64,000 bases of DNA from Istiophorus platypterus (GCA_016859345.1 CM029115.1:15922001-15986000); one strand, 5' to 3'; shown: positions 47,026-59,383, counted from the first letter of the stretch. Program-made: numbers and translations. Notes: a model not told the origin generated them from the letters alone.

Positions 47026-47254
47026 CCTTTGTTTCCAGGACAACATTTTGAGGAAAAATGCCTTTTTAATCTACCCACTGCCATTTTGATATCCATTTTG
47101 ATAATGAGAGCCATGTCTAAGCAACCTGTTCACCTCTCTGTGTTTCATGTGCTCAGACACCATGATAATTGATGGATTAACAAATGGGTCTATAGGGGCA
47201 GAGCCTCTGCATGAAGTAACTGTTAATCTTTCTTGTTTGAAAGTCATAGAGCTC
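47026..47254 (-). pseudogene. ntrk2: Decayed tandem copy of the ntrk2 alphaC-to-hinge exon
   Basis: On the - strand the segment from GAGCTC (47254) down to CTTAG (about 47125) aligns with the 3' two thirds of exon 44120-44292. The last part reads IIMVSEHMKHREVNRLLRH against LIMVFEYMKHGDLNKFLR; the nucleotides there agree at roughly 80% over 60 bp by eye. Upstream, ELYDFQ against ELLTNLQ lies in a different frame, so there is an indel. The donor position is AG|AC instead of AG|GC and cannot splice. Homology continues collinearly into the downstream intron (CTGCCATTT and TTGTC-TGGAAACA words), so this is a genomic duplication, not a retrocopy. The first third of the exon and any acceptor are missing and are replaced by a minisatellite. 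Confidence 0.82.
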
Positions 47255-47420
47255 AATTGAAAGACAGAAAATGATCACATAGAGATGCAAAATTATCCCA
47301 AAGAGATGCAAAACTACCAAAAAGAAATGTAAAAAACTGCAAAGTGATGCGAACAACCACAAAAAAGAGCAAAACCAAAAAAAAAGATTTGAAACAATCA
47401 CAAAGACATGCAAACGTTGT
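47255..47420. repeat. Diverged minisatellite, about 20-bp period
   Basis: About eight imperfect units of the type AAAGAGATGCAAAACTACCA. It abuts the broken 5' end of the exon copy and may mark the breakpoint. Similar AAAGAGA-rich arrays are, to my recollection, common in fish. Confidence 0.7.
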
Positions 47421-49006
47421 TTTGTATTTTGCGTGAACCAACCCTTTAAACAACCCTTTTCACCAGCCTTCATCACATTTTGTCTTTGCTGATACATCAA
47501 CAAGGGGGAAGAAAAAACAACAGGAGAGAAATAGTGAGTCATGCCAACTGACAATAAGAAGAGGATGAAGAGAGCAGGAGTATAGTACACTGTGTAAGCA
47601 GGTGGTACATTAGCTAATTAAAAAAAAAAAATCAAATGAATTGAGAGACTTAAATCAATGACATGACTCTAATGATTAAATGATTCATCTACATTATGTC
47701 TGTGATAGCTGTACAGCCACGCCCAAGGCAGTTTTACTATAAGTCAATTTTTTTAACCAGGTTTGACATGCAGTTAGCAACATATACCATCTTTTTCTTC
47801 AACTAAGGACTCTGCTTCCCAGGATTTTCAGGTGCATATTTTACAGAGTGCACAAACTGAGCTACATCTAAGCTGGCAGCAAACATCAGTGGGCCAGCAA
47901 GCGGTTTAGGGCTAAGCTGAAAGGAAACAGGAAGTGTAGGAAGAGGAAAAGAAGATGGACAGTTTGAGAGGAGGAGAGTATCAGGAGGAAGAGACGGGAG
48001 AGGGAGAGAGTCAGGTGAGAGAGAGAGTTAGAAGTGAGGCATGGAAGACAGAGGAAATGGGGGTAAAGGAGGACAAAGGGGGGGGGGGTCTCTTTCACAG
48101 TTCATGTATTGTTAATGAGAAGTTATTCACCAATCAGATCCTGTTTCACCGCAGACCAGCAGAGAAATCATGCCTGATGGAGAGATAGGTGGGCGGATAT
48201 ATATGATGGGAGGATGCTCCCTGAGAAACCATTCAATTTGACCCGGGAAGTCAGTGGTTTCAGAGCAATTCCACCTTTCTTGAGAGGAATAACTTTCTAA
48301 CAATAGCAGAGGAAATGGAGGTGAGGCCATGGCAAACACAGAGTCTAAATATTGTAGAGGGACCATATGAAGGATTTCATTTCAAATGCCATGTATACAT
48401 TTCAGGAGCATGAGATTATCTGCTGTGAACTGTTCAATATTTCAAATGTATTTCAGGTATCAGTTCTCATTGCAAAAATTGTGTGGAGAAAGCAATAACT
48501 TCACCTTCAGTAAGGAACATAATGGCCTTTATTTGGTTCCGCCAATCATTCTGTGGCAGCAGAGATTTTCAAAATATCTCATCTAGAAAGGCTATGTGGT
48601 ATTGCATTTCCTTTTACAAACACAATCTGTCCTTCTATGTGTTGCCTTTGTTTTATAATAGCTGCAAAACACAAAACGAAACAAATTTTGTGTTTTGTTC
48701 AATTAACTGATGGGTGTTGAAGAGTCAAACGTTTTCTCCACAGTCCCGAAGGTCAATTTAAAAGCAATTTAACATTATAAGGACAAGAGGCAACAGAAAA
48801 TACAAAAATATACAAAAACTGAGATAAACGTTTATAGCTCAAAGATTATACGTCTGTGTCAAATCCAGATTTAAATCAATGCCATCCCATGAAATGTGCA
48901 GAGTGTTTTTTTTTTTTATTCTAAGAAAATCTTTAATAGGATAATGTGTTTCTCAGGAATATGCAGTGAAAAAAGTAAAATCAACCCAATTAGACTCCAT
49001 GATTAC

Positions 49007-49137
49007 CTTGACAGCCACCAGTATCTTCTCCTGATCAGGTGAGAGGTTGTAGCACTCAGCGAGGAAGACTTTTCCAAAGGCTCCCTCTCCGAGCTCTCTC
49101 TTCAGCACAATGTTGTGTCTCTTGATATGCTGGACAA
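49007..49137 (-). CDS. ntrk2: ntrk2 kinase exon: start of kinase domain, glycine-rich loop, beta3 lysine
   Basis: One hundred thirty-one nt: completes Phe, then VQHIKRHNIVLKRELGEGAF, GKVFLAECYNLSPDQEKILV and AVK. GEGAFGKV is the ATP-binding glycine-rich loop, and Lys in VAVK is the ATP-anchoring lysine (human K572). The acceptor TTGACAG|TTG and donor AAG|GTAATC are clear. The T from the previous exon plus TT restores the Phe of TrkB DTFVQH. There is no truncation, and the length is that of the mammalian exon as inferred from protein alignment. Confidence 0.98.
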
Positions 49138-50299
49138 CTGTCAAACAAGAAGGGACAAAAACGTCAGTGAAGTACTCAAAATGAAACGTTATATTTTAGA
49201 TTTGCTAACACTTTGTAATGCAGACCACAATTCACAGTCCAATGCTGTTATGTATGAATCAGGTATAAAATACTGACACCTGCCAACTGATGTTTAAATG
49301 TAGAAAGAATAATAGCAAACAAAGGCCATAATGAACAAAGGAGTAACAACTAGACTTTTTAGAGGAAAGGAGGAATAAATCATACCAAGTATTTTTTTAA
49401 ATACTGGGCATCCACAGGGCACAGTACCGGGTGACAAAACTGAAGTTTTGGGGAAAAACAGTCAAATCTTACACTATAGCCAACACACCTGGTTGTTAGC
49501 ATGTCATTAAAATAATTCAAACAACAATTAGTAGGTTCCTCATTAAAGATTAGCTATGTTCTGTAAAAGCCTTCTACAGCTGTGCACTTGACAAAGTTAT
49601 GCTTGTTTTTCACTCCACTGTTCCAAGAGCAAAATTTTTAAAAATAATGTCCCGTTTCTGGCCTTGTCCTTGTTCCAAATCATATCATTCGGTAGATAAC
49701 ATACTGATAAATCCCTGAATTGTGGGTGTAATTGTATTAACCCTTACTGTATTTTCTCTTACACACCATTGTTCCCAAGATTCAGTGTTCTTACTGAGTA
49801 CCCTGGTATCCAGTATTTACAAAAGTAATTACTTAGAGATTAATTTATTTCTCATTTCTTCTAAAATGCCCAATTGTTGCCCCTTTGCTCTCCATAGTCA
49901 TGTTTTCTTCCAGTCGCAGGTTGTTTTATGAAGCGTTACTGTGGATTTCTGTGCTTTTGAACATAAAAAATTGCAGAGTGTGCTAACTAATGCAGAAAAA
50001 AATATTAAAATGTATGATGTGTTATAATTACTCTGAATCAACACATTCTTGGGGGCATATCATTATTTAATGTGTATTTCTGAGGATATTTTCCCTTTTC
50101 TATGAATATTCTATATTGTCATTTATACATCATATGAATTCTACAGTAAATAAATAAATTCACTGTTTTGTAAGATACTAATTTGATCCAGTTTTTACCG
50201 TAATGTCAATTTTAAAAATGTGTCTCTTTGTCTTTTTCATGTACATAATTTCCTCCTGCCTCACCCACAGTTGGATTAGATTCAACAAACCTGCTCTCT

Positions 50300-50312
50300 G
50301 TTGCTAAGTAAC
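50300..50312. promoter_or_regulatory. RFX half-site pair (weak X-box)
   Basis: GTTGCTAAGTAAC has inverted GTTGCT and AGTAAC halves with 1-nt spacing. This is weaker than the sites at 9144, 37214 and 37333. Confidence 0.3.
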
Positions 50313-50521
50313 TTGTGACTCTTTGCCAGCCGATCTTTAGAAAATTTGGCATCTCACCATGGTGATGATACAAGGTTTCATTCTACAGAATGATTAACAG
50401 CATGGTGCCACTACTATAACCTAAACCCTGTCTTTTTGACTGTGGGCCAGATGTGCAGCTGTCTGCTTGTGAGGAAACATGTATTATCCTATAATACATG
50501 CCTTTGGGTACTTCTTGAAAA

Positions 50522-50522
<1 letters not shown>

Positions 50523-50563
<41 letters not shown>

Positions 50564-50580
50564 CGCACGCACGCACACAC
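50523..50580. repeat. (CA)n microsatellite
   Basis: About 58 bp, with a CG-containing right end (GGACGCACGCACGC). Confidence 0.96.
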
Positions 50581-50868
50581 TCAAAGGAGACCAAGAGCTG
50601 AGATTTATCTATGATGTGATTAAGAGGTGCATTTGAAGAAAAGCTGTCCACTCAGAATATCACATTAAGGGCCAGCTAGACTCTCAGAAACTGCATCGAT
50701 CTACACTGTAAGCTACCGAGCTCCACGATAACCCAATACTGTACAGACAGAAAGAGAGAGAGAGAGAAAGAGAGAGAGATAAGAAACACTGCTGTTCTAC
50801 ATCAGATATTCAAAAGCATCTAATTTTCAGTGTAAGATTGTGGTGGAGGAGAACACACCCACAATGCA

Positions 50869-50870
<2 letters not shown>

Positions 50871-50905
<35 letters not shown>

Positions 50906-50940
50906 TGTGTATGTGCGTGTGTGTGTGCGTGCACGCGCAC
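50871..50940. repeat. (GT)n microsatellite
   Basis: About 70 bp of GT ending in GTGCACGCGCAC. It is complementary to the CA array at 50523-50580. A short (GA)n lies between them at 50753-50778. Confidence 0.95.
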
Positions 50941-53749
50941 ATGTGCCTCTGTAGGATTTGGACATCTACAATATACAATACTGCCAAACCTGTCTCCTGG
51001 AAACATTGACCAGATATTACTAAGTTGTCTTGCAAATTAGAAATGTGCTTTTATGTGAGAGATTTTGTGATTGGTTTTAGGCCACAAAAGCACCTCGGTC
51101 AAGGTTGAGGAAAGAATTAAGTTTTGCTTAAATCTTAATAAAGTAAGCAAGTCATGTCTCGCAGTCACATTTTTTAATATTTGACCAAGGCAACAATCTT
51201 TCCCGAAGCGCTTGAGTGCCTTAACACCAAGCTTTCAATGCAGATATGGTAGGGAAAACAAATGAAATATGTTGTCACTAAACTATTTGCGGTTATGTTC
51301 GGGATATCATCATTTTACGATTTGGCATCTTCATTAATTAAAAACTTTTCCTCATTATGATGATAAAAAAAAACAATGAAAGTGGCATTATTTTTCTTGT
51401 TGCTGCTGCAAATGAGTTGTTTTTAAACAATGTTTAAAGAAGACACAGATGGAAACATACTATCAGGAGGTATCAGACTGGTTAAATGTCTGCATTTACA
51501 TTTCTTATCTACTCATGACATTAAGTCTTCAATTAAAAAAACAACAGAGACAGGTCGCAGAACACCCCCAGTTCCCTATGCAGCAGAGGCACACAATGAA
51601 CCCACATCCCCACAAGACAACTACCCACCATTTAACCAGCTAATTACCTCAACGCACCATTTCCAACTGTGGTTATGTACAAGCGTTCACCCATGAAAAC
51701 GCTTCGCACCACTTCTCTTTAATTAACACCTTGGAATAGTAAATACACTGATGTTTGCAGACCAATGCTTCCCCTACTGTTCCTTTTTTTTTTCTTTTTG
51801 TTCCCCTTTGGTAGGAGGACTCAGTGTTGGCTCACTGCAATGTCAAGCCTTTTTTTTTTAATTTGTCTTTATTGCTAGATTTATAATGTGTCATTGGAAC
51901 TAATTTTGCATTCATATATTCAAGAAGTTTAAATAATTATTGCAGATTGTAAACAAGAACTTTCAAAATCAAGTTATCGTATTTTTTTTATGGTTTTATA
52001 TCGCTCATGAATCCTGCTTTCCAGCTGTCTGCCTTTGCCAATTTTACACTCCTTCCACCCTGCTTTCATTAATAAGCCATATCTCTATGTGCAGTGCTCC
52101 ACATCATCCCTCTTCTCCTCAGTCGGTATCCTTGAGATCTACAGAAATATTATTCCCCATTTAGCAAACTTTGCATTCTTATTCTCTGATGTTTTTCTTA
52201 ATTAGTACCCATTTTATATGGTTATCGTATATTCACTCATTTCCCCTCATTTACAACCCTCCATCTAGCCACATTCTTACCCTCACATTCCATATTTAGC
52301 ATCCCTCTATTCAATCATTTATTTCTCCCTATTGCCGTTCCCCTCAGCTGCTAAACCTATCACTTTTTAATCCAGCCCCCCAAACATTAACATCCAGGCA
52401 AATGTTCATCCCCTATTCTGTTGCTCTGTATGTCTTTTTCCATCACTTGTTTATGACATTACCTCCTCACCCATCTCTTCCCATCTGTCCTTTTCCTACA
52501 TCCTGCCATCTCTCCATATCTCCCTATGGAGCCACCTCTCACACCTTTCTCCCTTAATCAGCATCCTACTAACAACCAAAGAAATTAATGTCTCGGGATA
52601 TAATTATTCTCTGTTCGCCATCTGCCTCTTCTTCCTTTCCTCCTCCTTTCATCTGTCCAAATCATTCCATGATCCTGGATGAAGTCATAAAACAGCTTGA
52701 ACCAATCTGGAAGTTTTGCATTTGGTGGTTTGAACCAGTGTGATAGGTCAAAGACACAATAATGTTCAACGGATGCTTTTAAAAAAAACGACCAACAGAG
52801 GCTTTGAACCTTTTCTCCATCAGTTCCTCATGAAATTAGTGTCATAACTCTCATTTTCCATTTTTGTTTCCACTACACCTTCTTCCTTCAGCCACCAATC
52901 CCAACTATACAACCTCCTATCAGAGGGTGTAGCTAATTGTGATCTAAATTTTCATAAGCTCAGTGTGTGTGTGTGTGTGACTTGTGATTAACACTTTCCA
53001 GTGCAACTTTAATCCTAATTTCCTAGACGCTACAAAATACAGACCCCAAAAGATCTGCTGGAATGAAAATGATAGAAATAATGAGAGATAATCTTCACAA
53101 AGGTTTGACATAACAAAAAGGAAGAAAAAAATCCCTCTCTCCTTCAGTGCAGGGCTGCAGCTAGAACTGAGGACACTGAGGTCATGTCCTCCTAACACAT
53201 TCCAGGTACTAGATCTCATTACAGTAAATATTATTTGAAGACAGGAAGATTTAGCAATCATAGATGAGATTGGTGTCAATTTTCTCGTCAGCATTTAAAT
53301 TTACTGTTGGGAAATAGAATCTAAACTTTACTTTATGGGTGAGTATAACCAAACAATTTGAGGATAAGTGTGTAACCCGACGAGGAAACTAGAAACACTG
53401 CTCTGTTACAATTAAAATTCAGTACATGAGAAAATTGTTGATTTTCAGATTTTCCCAAAAGAAAATTTACTCCATTTAAATGATACTTGAGCTCCTAACT
53501 CAATAAATAAAACATAAAAACCCAAATTAACTTTTCTTGGTTTTTTTGGTGGGATTGTTGGTGGGATGTGGACACTTAACCTCAGTATTTCTAAAATTTT
53601 GGCCATGTCATGGCTTCAGATGCTTCAGATGCTTCACATGCACGCCAACGGCCTATGTGTGTGTATGTGAAGGATTAGGGAAATATAAACACAGTCGCCG
53701 GCCCCTTTAGTATGCATCTACTGTAACTCCTTAATAATGCATGTGGCAT

Positions 53750-54130
53750 GCTTTTCAACAATGCTAACCCCTCGTATCATTATTATTCAGGTGTTCAATC
53801 TAGAGATGAGATGTACAACTCAAGCTTTGCAACTCAGCTAACATTTCCCATAATTATACGTGGCTCCATCTCTGTGGAGTAATTGTTGCCTTATTGTTGC
53901 CAGGAAGAGGTCTGTGCCATCTTTTAAGTAGAAACGTGTACCTGCTACTGATTCCTGCGTTCAATATTATAGGCCACAAGCTGGTTACGGCCACCGTTTA
54001 AAAAGAGTTCAGTTCCTGGCATGCAACCTAGCGCCACTTTGCCAAAACCGTTTCCATCAAAAGCTATTATTTGGGCCTGAAAAGGCAGAGTGCCAAATAA
54101 TCAGTCAGATACTTTCAGTATTTATGCTGC
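53750..54130. other. Possible intronic conserved element
   Basis: About 380 bp of non-repetitive DNA with CATTATTATTCAGGTG, AGCTATTATTTGGGCCTG and GTGCCAAATAATCAGTC. There is no coding frame. It stands out from AT-rich flanks and is the strongest intronic candidate for an ntrk2 enhancer by eye. Inference only. Confidence 0.3.
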
Positions 54131-54835
54131 CTGTCTGTGCGTTAAAGAAGCACACGAGTAATAGTTGTAATGGTTGTAATATATTAAAAACACACACGCA
54201 GGCACACAGCAGTGCATTATTGACTTTCATTGATCCTCAGCGCTTTCATTCTTGTCTTTAGGCTGTAAATCCCAGTCTATCTTTTAGCTATATCGAAGGT
54301 CTGAAGAGGTCAACTCCCAATCCCCCATTATTATAGCTCCTCAACCTTGACCTCAACAAAAAGAGCCTGACGGGGAACACACATACACACACATGCGGTT
54401 CCGTAATTTACTCTAACACAAGGCCAAAGCCTAGAGAAGCTTTTATTACTTGCCAATAATCATAATGGCACGTTGATGGACCAGGTCAATGTCCTTGGGT
54501 GCTCTCTTTCTGTCTGTTTGACTGTTACTCTCTGTCTGTCTCCTTTTGTTTCTGTAATGTTTCAATTTTCACCCATTTGTGTTTATCCCAGTCACCTCCC
54601 CACTTTCTTTGATTACATTCTCCTTGCCTCTCTGTCTATTGCTTTTTGAATTTGTGGTGCATATGTGTTATGAGTCGAACTGAAGCTGCTGACCCTCAGA
54701 ACAACATTACTTCTACCTGTAGTGGCTCATAGCCTCCTGTTTGATTTGCCTCCTATAGCTCAGGGAACATAGAGTGTGTTTATGAGTTACACATGGATTT
54801 ATGGATGGATTTGAGCCTAACATTTGTTTGGGCAC

Positions 54836-54884
54836 AAACACACGCACGCACACACGCACGCACGCACGCACGCACACACACGCA
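54836..54884. repeat. (CACG)n/(CA)n microsatellite
   Basis: About 49 bp of mixed CACG and CA units, unusually CpG-rich for this AT-rich intron and alternating purine-pyrimidine throughout. Confidence 0.94.
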
Positions 54885-55095
54885 CTTTGCTAGACATGGA
54901 CTTTCTGTTTCTCCAGCTTCAAGGTCATTACCATGACAGCAAGGATAGATGCTGCAATGGTAACCCCTCAGTGTTACACATGCACAGTTATCTTCAGTAC
55001 TTTGTAGTACAGCTCATAACTGATTGACAATTTTTAAACATTTTTTTTTGGAAATTTAGTTCAATTTGTTACACATTGATTGATCTTTTACTCAC

Positions 55096-55284
55096 ACGTG
55101 TCCGTTTTAAGCAGGCTGTTTGTGCTCCTGAAGTACTGAGGGTTCTCTATCACAGGGATCTTGGTCATGCCGATGATTACGGCGTCAGGGCCCATCTCAG
55201 AGGACGAAGGCGTGTTGCTGCCGTTGGAGACGTGGTGAAGAGGAGAGGCCGAGTCATCATCGTTACTGATCACTGAAGATGGTC
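55096..55284 (-). CDS. ntrk2: ntrk2 juxtamembrane exon with Shc/FRS2 docking site
   Basis: One hundred eighty-nine nt starting with the last two bases of Gly (GPSSVISNDDDSASPLHHVS) and ending SLLKTDT plus one base. It contains IENPQYF, the NPXY Shc/FRS2 site of TrkB (human Y516). It follows the single transmembrane exon in the receptor, which lies upstream beyond the window. Compared with human TrkB the exon differs mainly after the NPQYF motif (RSTNSLLK versus GITNSQLK, from memory). Acceptor CTCTTAG|GAC and donor T|GTGAGT are clear. The high conservation and the SNGSNTPSSSE stretch separate TrkB from TrkA and TrkC. Confidence 0.97.
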
Positions 55285-55968
55285 CTAAGAGAGCAGAGAG
55301 GTGAGGATAAGCAGAGATTAGTTCAGTTTGTTTATCTTATCTTTACAATAATTGAGAAAGGGTCTCACAAGCAAGATAGAAAGACACTTCAGGACACAGG
55401 TGAATTATTTAGGTTGTTAAATTGTTATTAGCAGAGATTGAGGAGATAAGGTAATAAAGTGAGAAGGTTAAGCTGTTATCATTGATCAAAATAGACATAG
55501 GAGAGAAAGACACAAGTCAGTTACATTTTTAGACATTAGTATTTTTGATCACTGTCAGAGCCCTCTCATATGTTAGAACAGAGAAATCTATTTGTCCTAG
55601 AGTACGCCCTTCCTTTACATTTTGGGGGGTTTGGGGGTTAATTCACACCAGCTTCATGCGGCAATGGGCCAGGTGGGGTGAGACAGTAAGCAGGATTTGA
55701 ATTTCCGTTTCAAGCTCCGCTTTTATTCCTCACGCTATTATTTAATCATTTTCTGTGGGTACAAATAAGAGCAACAACATGAATGCCTTAAAGAAAAGAT
55801 CGCCTGTAAGAGTACGCCCACTATCCCCATTTGAACGATTGTCAAGTCTCTGTGATGGCAGGCTTTTAACAGCAATTTTGCCGTGACTCCGGCTATTCAG
55901 AACAGCCAGATGATGGGTGACACGTCGTACAAACTAGTTTGTATTGAACATACCTTGACCTTTCCAAG

Positions 55969-55983
55969 CCCCCCCCCCCCCCC
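55969..55983. repeat. Poly-C run
   Basis: Fifteen C in a row. On the - strand this is a G-run that gives an artefact Gly tract. Confidence 0.95.
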
Positions 55984-56269
55984 GCCTGTGATCACAGAAC
56001 TACAGGGGCACTTTATAACTATTGGGCTGCGTTCAGTTCTCAACTTTAGTGCTGGTTTATTTGAGCGGCGCCACTCCATTGAGAGAACGGACAAATAAAA
56101 CACAACACAATCTCCTCCTACAAGGCAGTGCACTGGTATATCAAATACTTGGAGGTGCACATTCCTAGCAAATTACTTTATAACATGAATGCTTCCTCAG
56201 GGTACTATCAACTGAATAGTGTTTTTGGTGGTCATGAGCTTTTCAACTCGTCCAAACTGGACTTCCAGG

Positions 56270-56470
56270 ATCACATTTCATTGTCTCACTGGTAACCTGA
56301 AATAACAGGCCCCCGACAACGCAGCCATTAGCAGTTTTTAATGCGGAGCTTTTCTTCAGTCTGAATATCCACTTCTTGTATTTCAGACAGGCCTCATCCT
56401 CAAAAAGAGCCGTCAACGTGTTTGGGGCAGAGTTCGATGATTACACCTGATGACATGAGTGAGTAATTTT
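56270..56470. other. Possible intronic conserved element
   Basis: Non-repetitive block with CAGCCATTAGCAGTTTTTAATG and GATGATTACACCTGATGACA. No coding frame. Inference only. Confidence 0.2.
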
Positions 56471-57460
56471 AGGACTACTTGCGAGGTAGGAAGTGGAGGG
56501 AGGTACATCCTTTGGCTGACCACATAAACCCTGTTGCACCGGCCAAAGAAAGAAGTTACGTTTAGAGCGAGGTCATAAGACAAAGTTATCTACAATGATG
56601 TTATTGCTTTTAGGAAATGTGGATGAGGAGCACAGGTAGCAGCTGTCCTAGAGCTGACCACTGTGTTTGGATGAGCTCAAGTTAGCAAATTTCCGCTTGT
56701 GGAAAATTTTTTAGGTCAGGCTCTGCAGTATTTAATGATGAAGTCAGTGATGAAAGTGTATTTCTACAAAGCTGGCGAGTCACCAGGGGAATAGAAGTAT
56801 GCTTACTAAATGACAAATGCCAGGAACCTGGTGGAATAAAAACCATGAAGTAGGAAATCCAGATACAGTGGTCTCAATAATTATACTGCTTTTATCTGCT
56901 GGAAAAAAAAGTCTCTCAAAAATAAGCTTCTCTGTATCAAGACTCTTAGAATTCTCTCACACTCTTCAGTCCAAGTTAGAAAACATCCGAGATTAGAATT
57001 TGTGCTTCAAACCACAGACATTAATCAAACCAAAGATGCAGTAAGGATTTGAAGCCAGACAGTGAAAACAGAAGAGAGGTGGGACGGCCTGAGGCAGACA
57101 CTGAGCCTAAACCTTTTACAAAGAAATGGTGTGTTTTGGTAACAGAACGGAAGTGTTATTAGTTCCTATTTAAGACAGTGAAAACAAGCCATGAAGCTGA
57201 TTCCATGTTCACAGGTTTGTCAGTTTAAGTAAAACCTTCAAGCCACTGCTGCTCATTGTCTGTGTCTTTAAGTCGAGTGCCAAACCAAACAGTATCAGCT
57301 TCTTTTTTTTTTATTCACACGGACTGTATCACTAAAAAGCAGCAACATTTGCAAGAGCATACTGCTTCTCATTTTCTCAAAAATGGATAAACACACACAT
57401 GCATGCAGGAATAAATCTACTAAACACCTTACTGCTCACTGCTTATACTTACAACCATAA

Positions 57461-57960
57461 AGGATAAGTTCACATTTTTCGAGTATGTCCTAAAACAATA
57501 TTGTCATGCCCCTGCGTATATTGAGAGTGTTACTGGTCACTGTATCTGTTCCTCCAGTTGAAACTTGCCAGGAAGAAATCCCGTACTAACACAACTTCAA
57601 TTCAAGTGATGGTGACAAAAGCCACTGTCCTTGGTCTGTAAAAATATGTCTCAGCATACTGTGGGGACATTTTCTGTGGAAATAGAATAGTTAAAAAAAA
57701 GTGAGTTGTTTTATACTCAAAAACGACTGTGGCTTCTTAAGATACCCATTTGATTAGTCTAACTCTGAATGCAGTAGTTTTTTAGTGGCTTCAAATGAAC
57801 TTCAGAAGTCAATAGGACACAAAATGGTGAGTGCGGATTTTCATCTCCCCGTATAGACAGGAGGAACAATTACAGTGACAAATAAGGCTTTCAATGCACT
57901 TATCGATGTGTAAGTACTGTTTTAACACTGACGTTAAAAAATGTGAGCCTATTCTTTAAA
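57461..57960. mobile_element. Foldback/MITE-like teleost repeat, copy 2
   Basis: The left end (AAGGATAAGTTCACATTTTT, then GAGTATGTCCTAAAACAA and CTGTTCCTCCAGTTGAAAC) and right end (GACAGGAGGAACAATTACAG ... ACGTTAAAAAATGTGAGCCTATTCTTT) are diverged inverted copies of one another. The right half also carries GATTAGTCTAACTC and AGTGCGGATTTTCATC. I recognise the arrangement from a common teleost foldback element. A related partial copy is at 4985-5415. No coding capacity. Confidence 0.7.
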
Positions 57961-59058
57961 TTTCAGCCCCACTGTATGTAATTTTGAATCTCTGCTTCTT
58001 TATGTTGCTAAAGCTTTTTAGAAATATACTCTTTTGGATGTCAAGGGCTAGCTACCAGTCCCACTGGGTATCAACACTGTGGTTCATTGCAGCTTCCAGG
58101 CACCTGCTGCATATTGTTTTGGATAACTGATCCATTTGGAAGAATCCTAATAGCTTTCAATGATCCTCTGTACAAAAGGGGAGCCACTAGTAGTTGAGAA
58201 GATGATTTTCTCAACGGTTTGCCAACAGGACCGATGCTAAGAGTTTAATGACGTGCTCTGCAGGATTTGCACAAGTGTGAATAATAAAATGAATGATGTC
58301 TGAATTCCATACATCTGTTTCAGATCCAGGGCCCTGGTAGTGTGCATGTCGGCCTCACTGTCAGTGTATTGACCTACTGGGACACTTGGGATAGAACCAT
58401 CGTTCATGTTATTATTGAGGCCTGTGCTTTTCAAAAGTCAAATGTCTGCTATGCAGTAGACCTTTTGTTGTCCAACCATGATGATATGTTTACTTTATGA
58501 GCAGAGTTTAAATGGATTCTAGGTTAAGACTCATACAGCTTTTTCATTCCCTCTATAGCCTATTTCTGTAGGTCTTATCAACCACATACAGGTTTGTATT
58601 TTTGTAGGTCTATCATCATCATGTCATTTAAAATTTCAGCATCAGCAGTTGATAAATTTGTAACAGAAATTGTTTTCAATGCAAAGGCACAATATAACTA
58701 AATGATACCATGCAATGCTTGTAAATTATCTTAATCACTCAGGTTAGTGGAAGTGTTAGCAAATTACTGCTTTTCAGTGTATTATCCTACACATGCTTTA
58801 ATAAAAGCCTGTGAGTGATTGTCTATTGGACACCTCTAACTCTGTAATGCATGTTTCTCTGATGTAGAGGTGTGAATAAGGAAACATATTTGTGCATATC
58901 TGTCTGCACAAGACTCTCTTAAAGACCATAACTCGATGCTACCATCTAGTCTTGGTCTTTCATCATCTCTTCACTGTATGTCAGTTAAAGAAATATGACA
59001 GAGACAAGTTAGAGCTCGTCTCTTCATAGACAGGGAAGCATTATTAACATTACACTCA

Positions 59059-59060
<2 letters not shown>

Positions 59061-59084
<24 letters not shown>
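59061..59084. repeat. (CA)n microsatellite
   Basis: Twenty-four bases of CA. Confidence 0.93.
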
Positions 59085-59089
<5 letters not shown>

Positions 59090-59350
59090 TGAACACAAAG
59101 CACAGTTAGACCTCTTCACGACACAAGCATAAGCCTGCAAACATTGTATTATGAATTGAGATTGATTTCCCATGAGCACAAAAATACAGTAGATGTATTT
59201 CCTCTCATGCGGTCGGTTCTGCTGAATTATAACACTGGTTGACATTGTTCATTTCCTCTGTCCCTGGCCTCATATCAGGCTCTAGTGCTGCTGACAGGGC
59301 TTGATTGAGAGGGAGAAACTGAGAGAGCTTGTTTGTGTGTGAGGATATGA

Positions 59351-59383
<33 letters not shown>

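Larger units (their letters stand above)
44293..49006 (-). other. ntrk2: ntrk2 intron (4.7 kb) with a pseudo-exon
   Basis: Bounded by AAG|GTAATC and TGTGTGTAG|ACA. It contains (GA)n at 44759-44806, (GT)n at 46232-46285, the decayed exon copy at 47026-47254, a diverged minisatellite at 47255-47420, and a G-run at 48079-48088. No other exon was recognised. Confidence 0.9.
49138..55095 (-). other. ntrk2: ntrk2 intron (6.0 kb)
   Basis: Bounded by ACG T|GTGAGT and TTGACAG|TTG. It includes CA, GA, GT and CACG microsatellites, an X-box-like word GTTGCTAAGTAAC at 50300-50312, and a non-repetitive block at 53750-54130. I did not find an alternative last exon. Confidence 0.88.

Noticed and set aside
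47177..47590. 137-codon hydrophobic - frame
   Set aside because: Made of the minisatellite translated in one frame plus part of the exon copy. It is better explained by the pseudo-exon at 47026-47254.
51430..51696. 88-codon + frame with Pro-rich end
   Set aside because: No recognised family, no splice evidence and antisense to an ntrk2 intron.
55897..56160. 87-codon - frame with a Gly run
   Set aside because: The Gly tract is the poly-C run at 55969-55983. The rest matches nothing I know.
58237..58434. 65-codon - strand frame considered as an alternative ntrk2 last exon
   Set aside because: No similarity to the T1 or Shc-type truncated TrkB tails and no convincing acceptor in the right phase.
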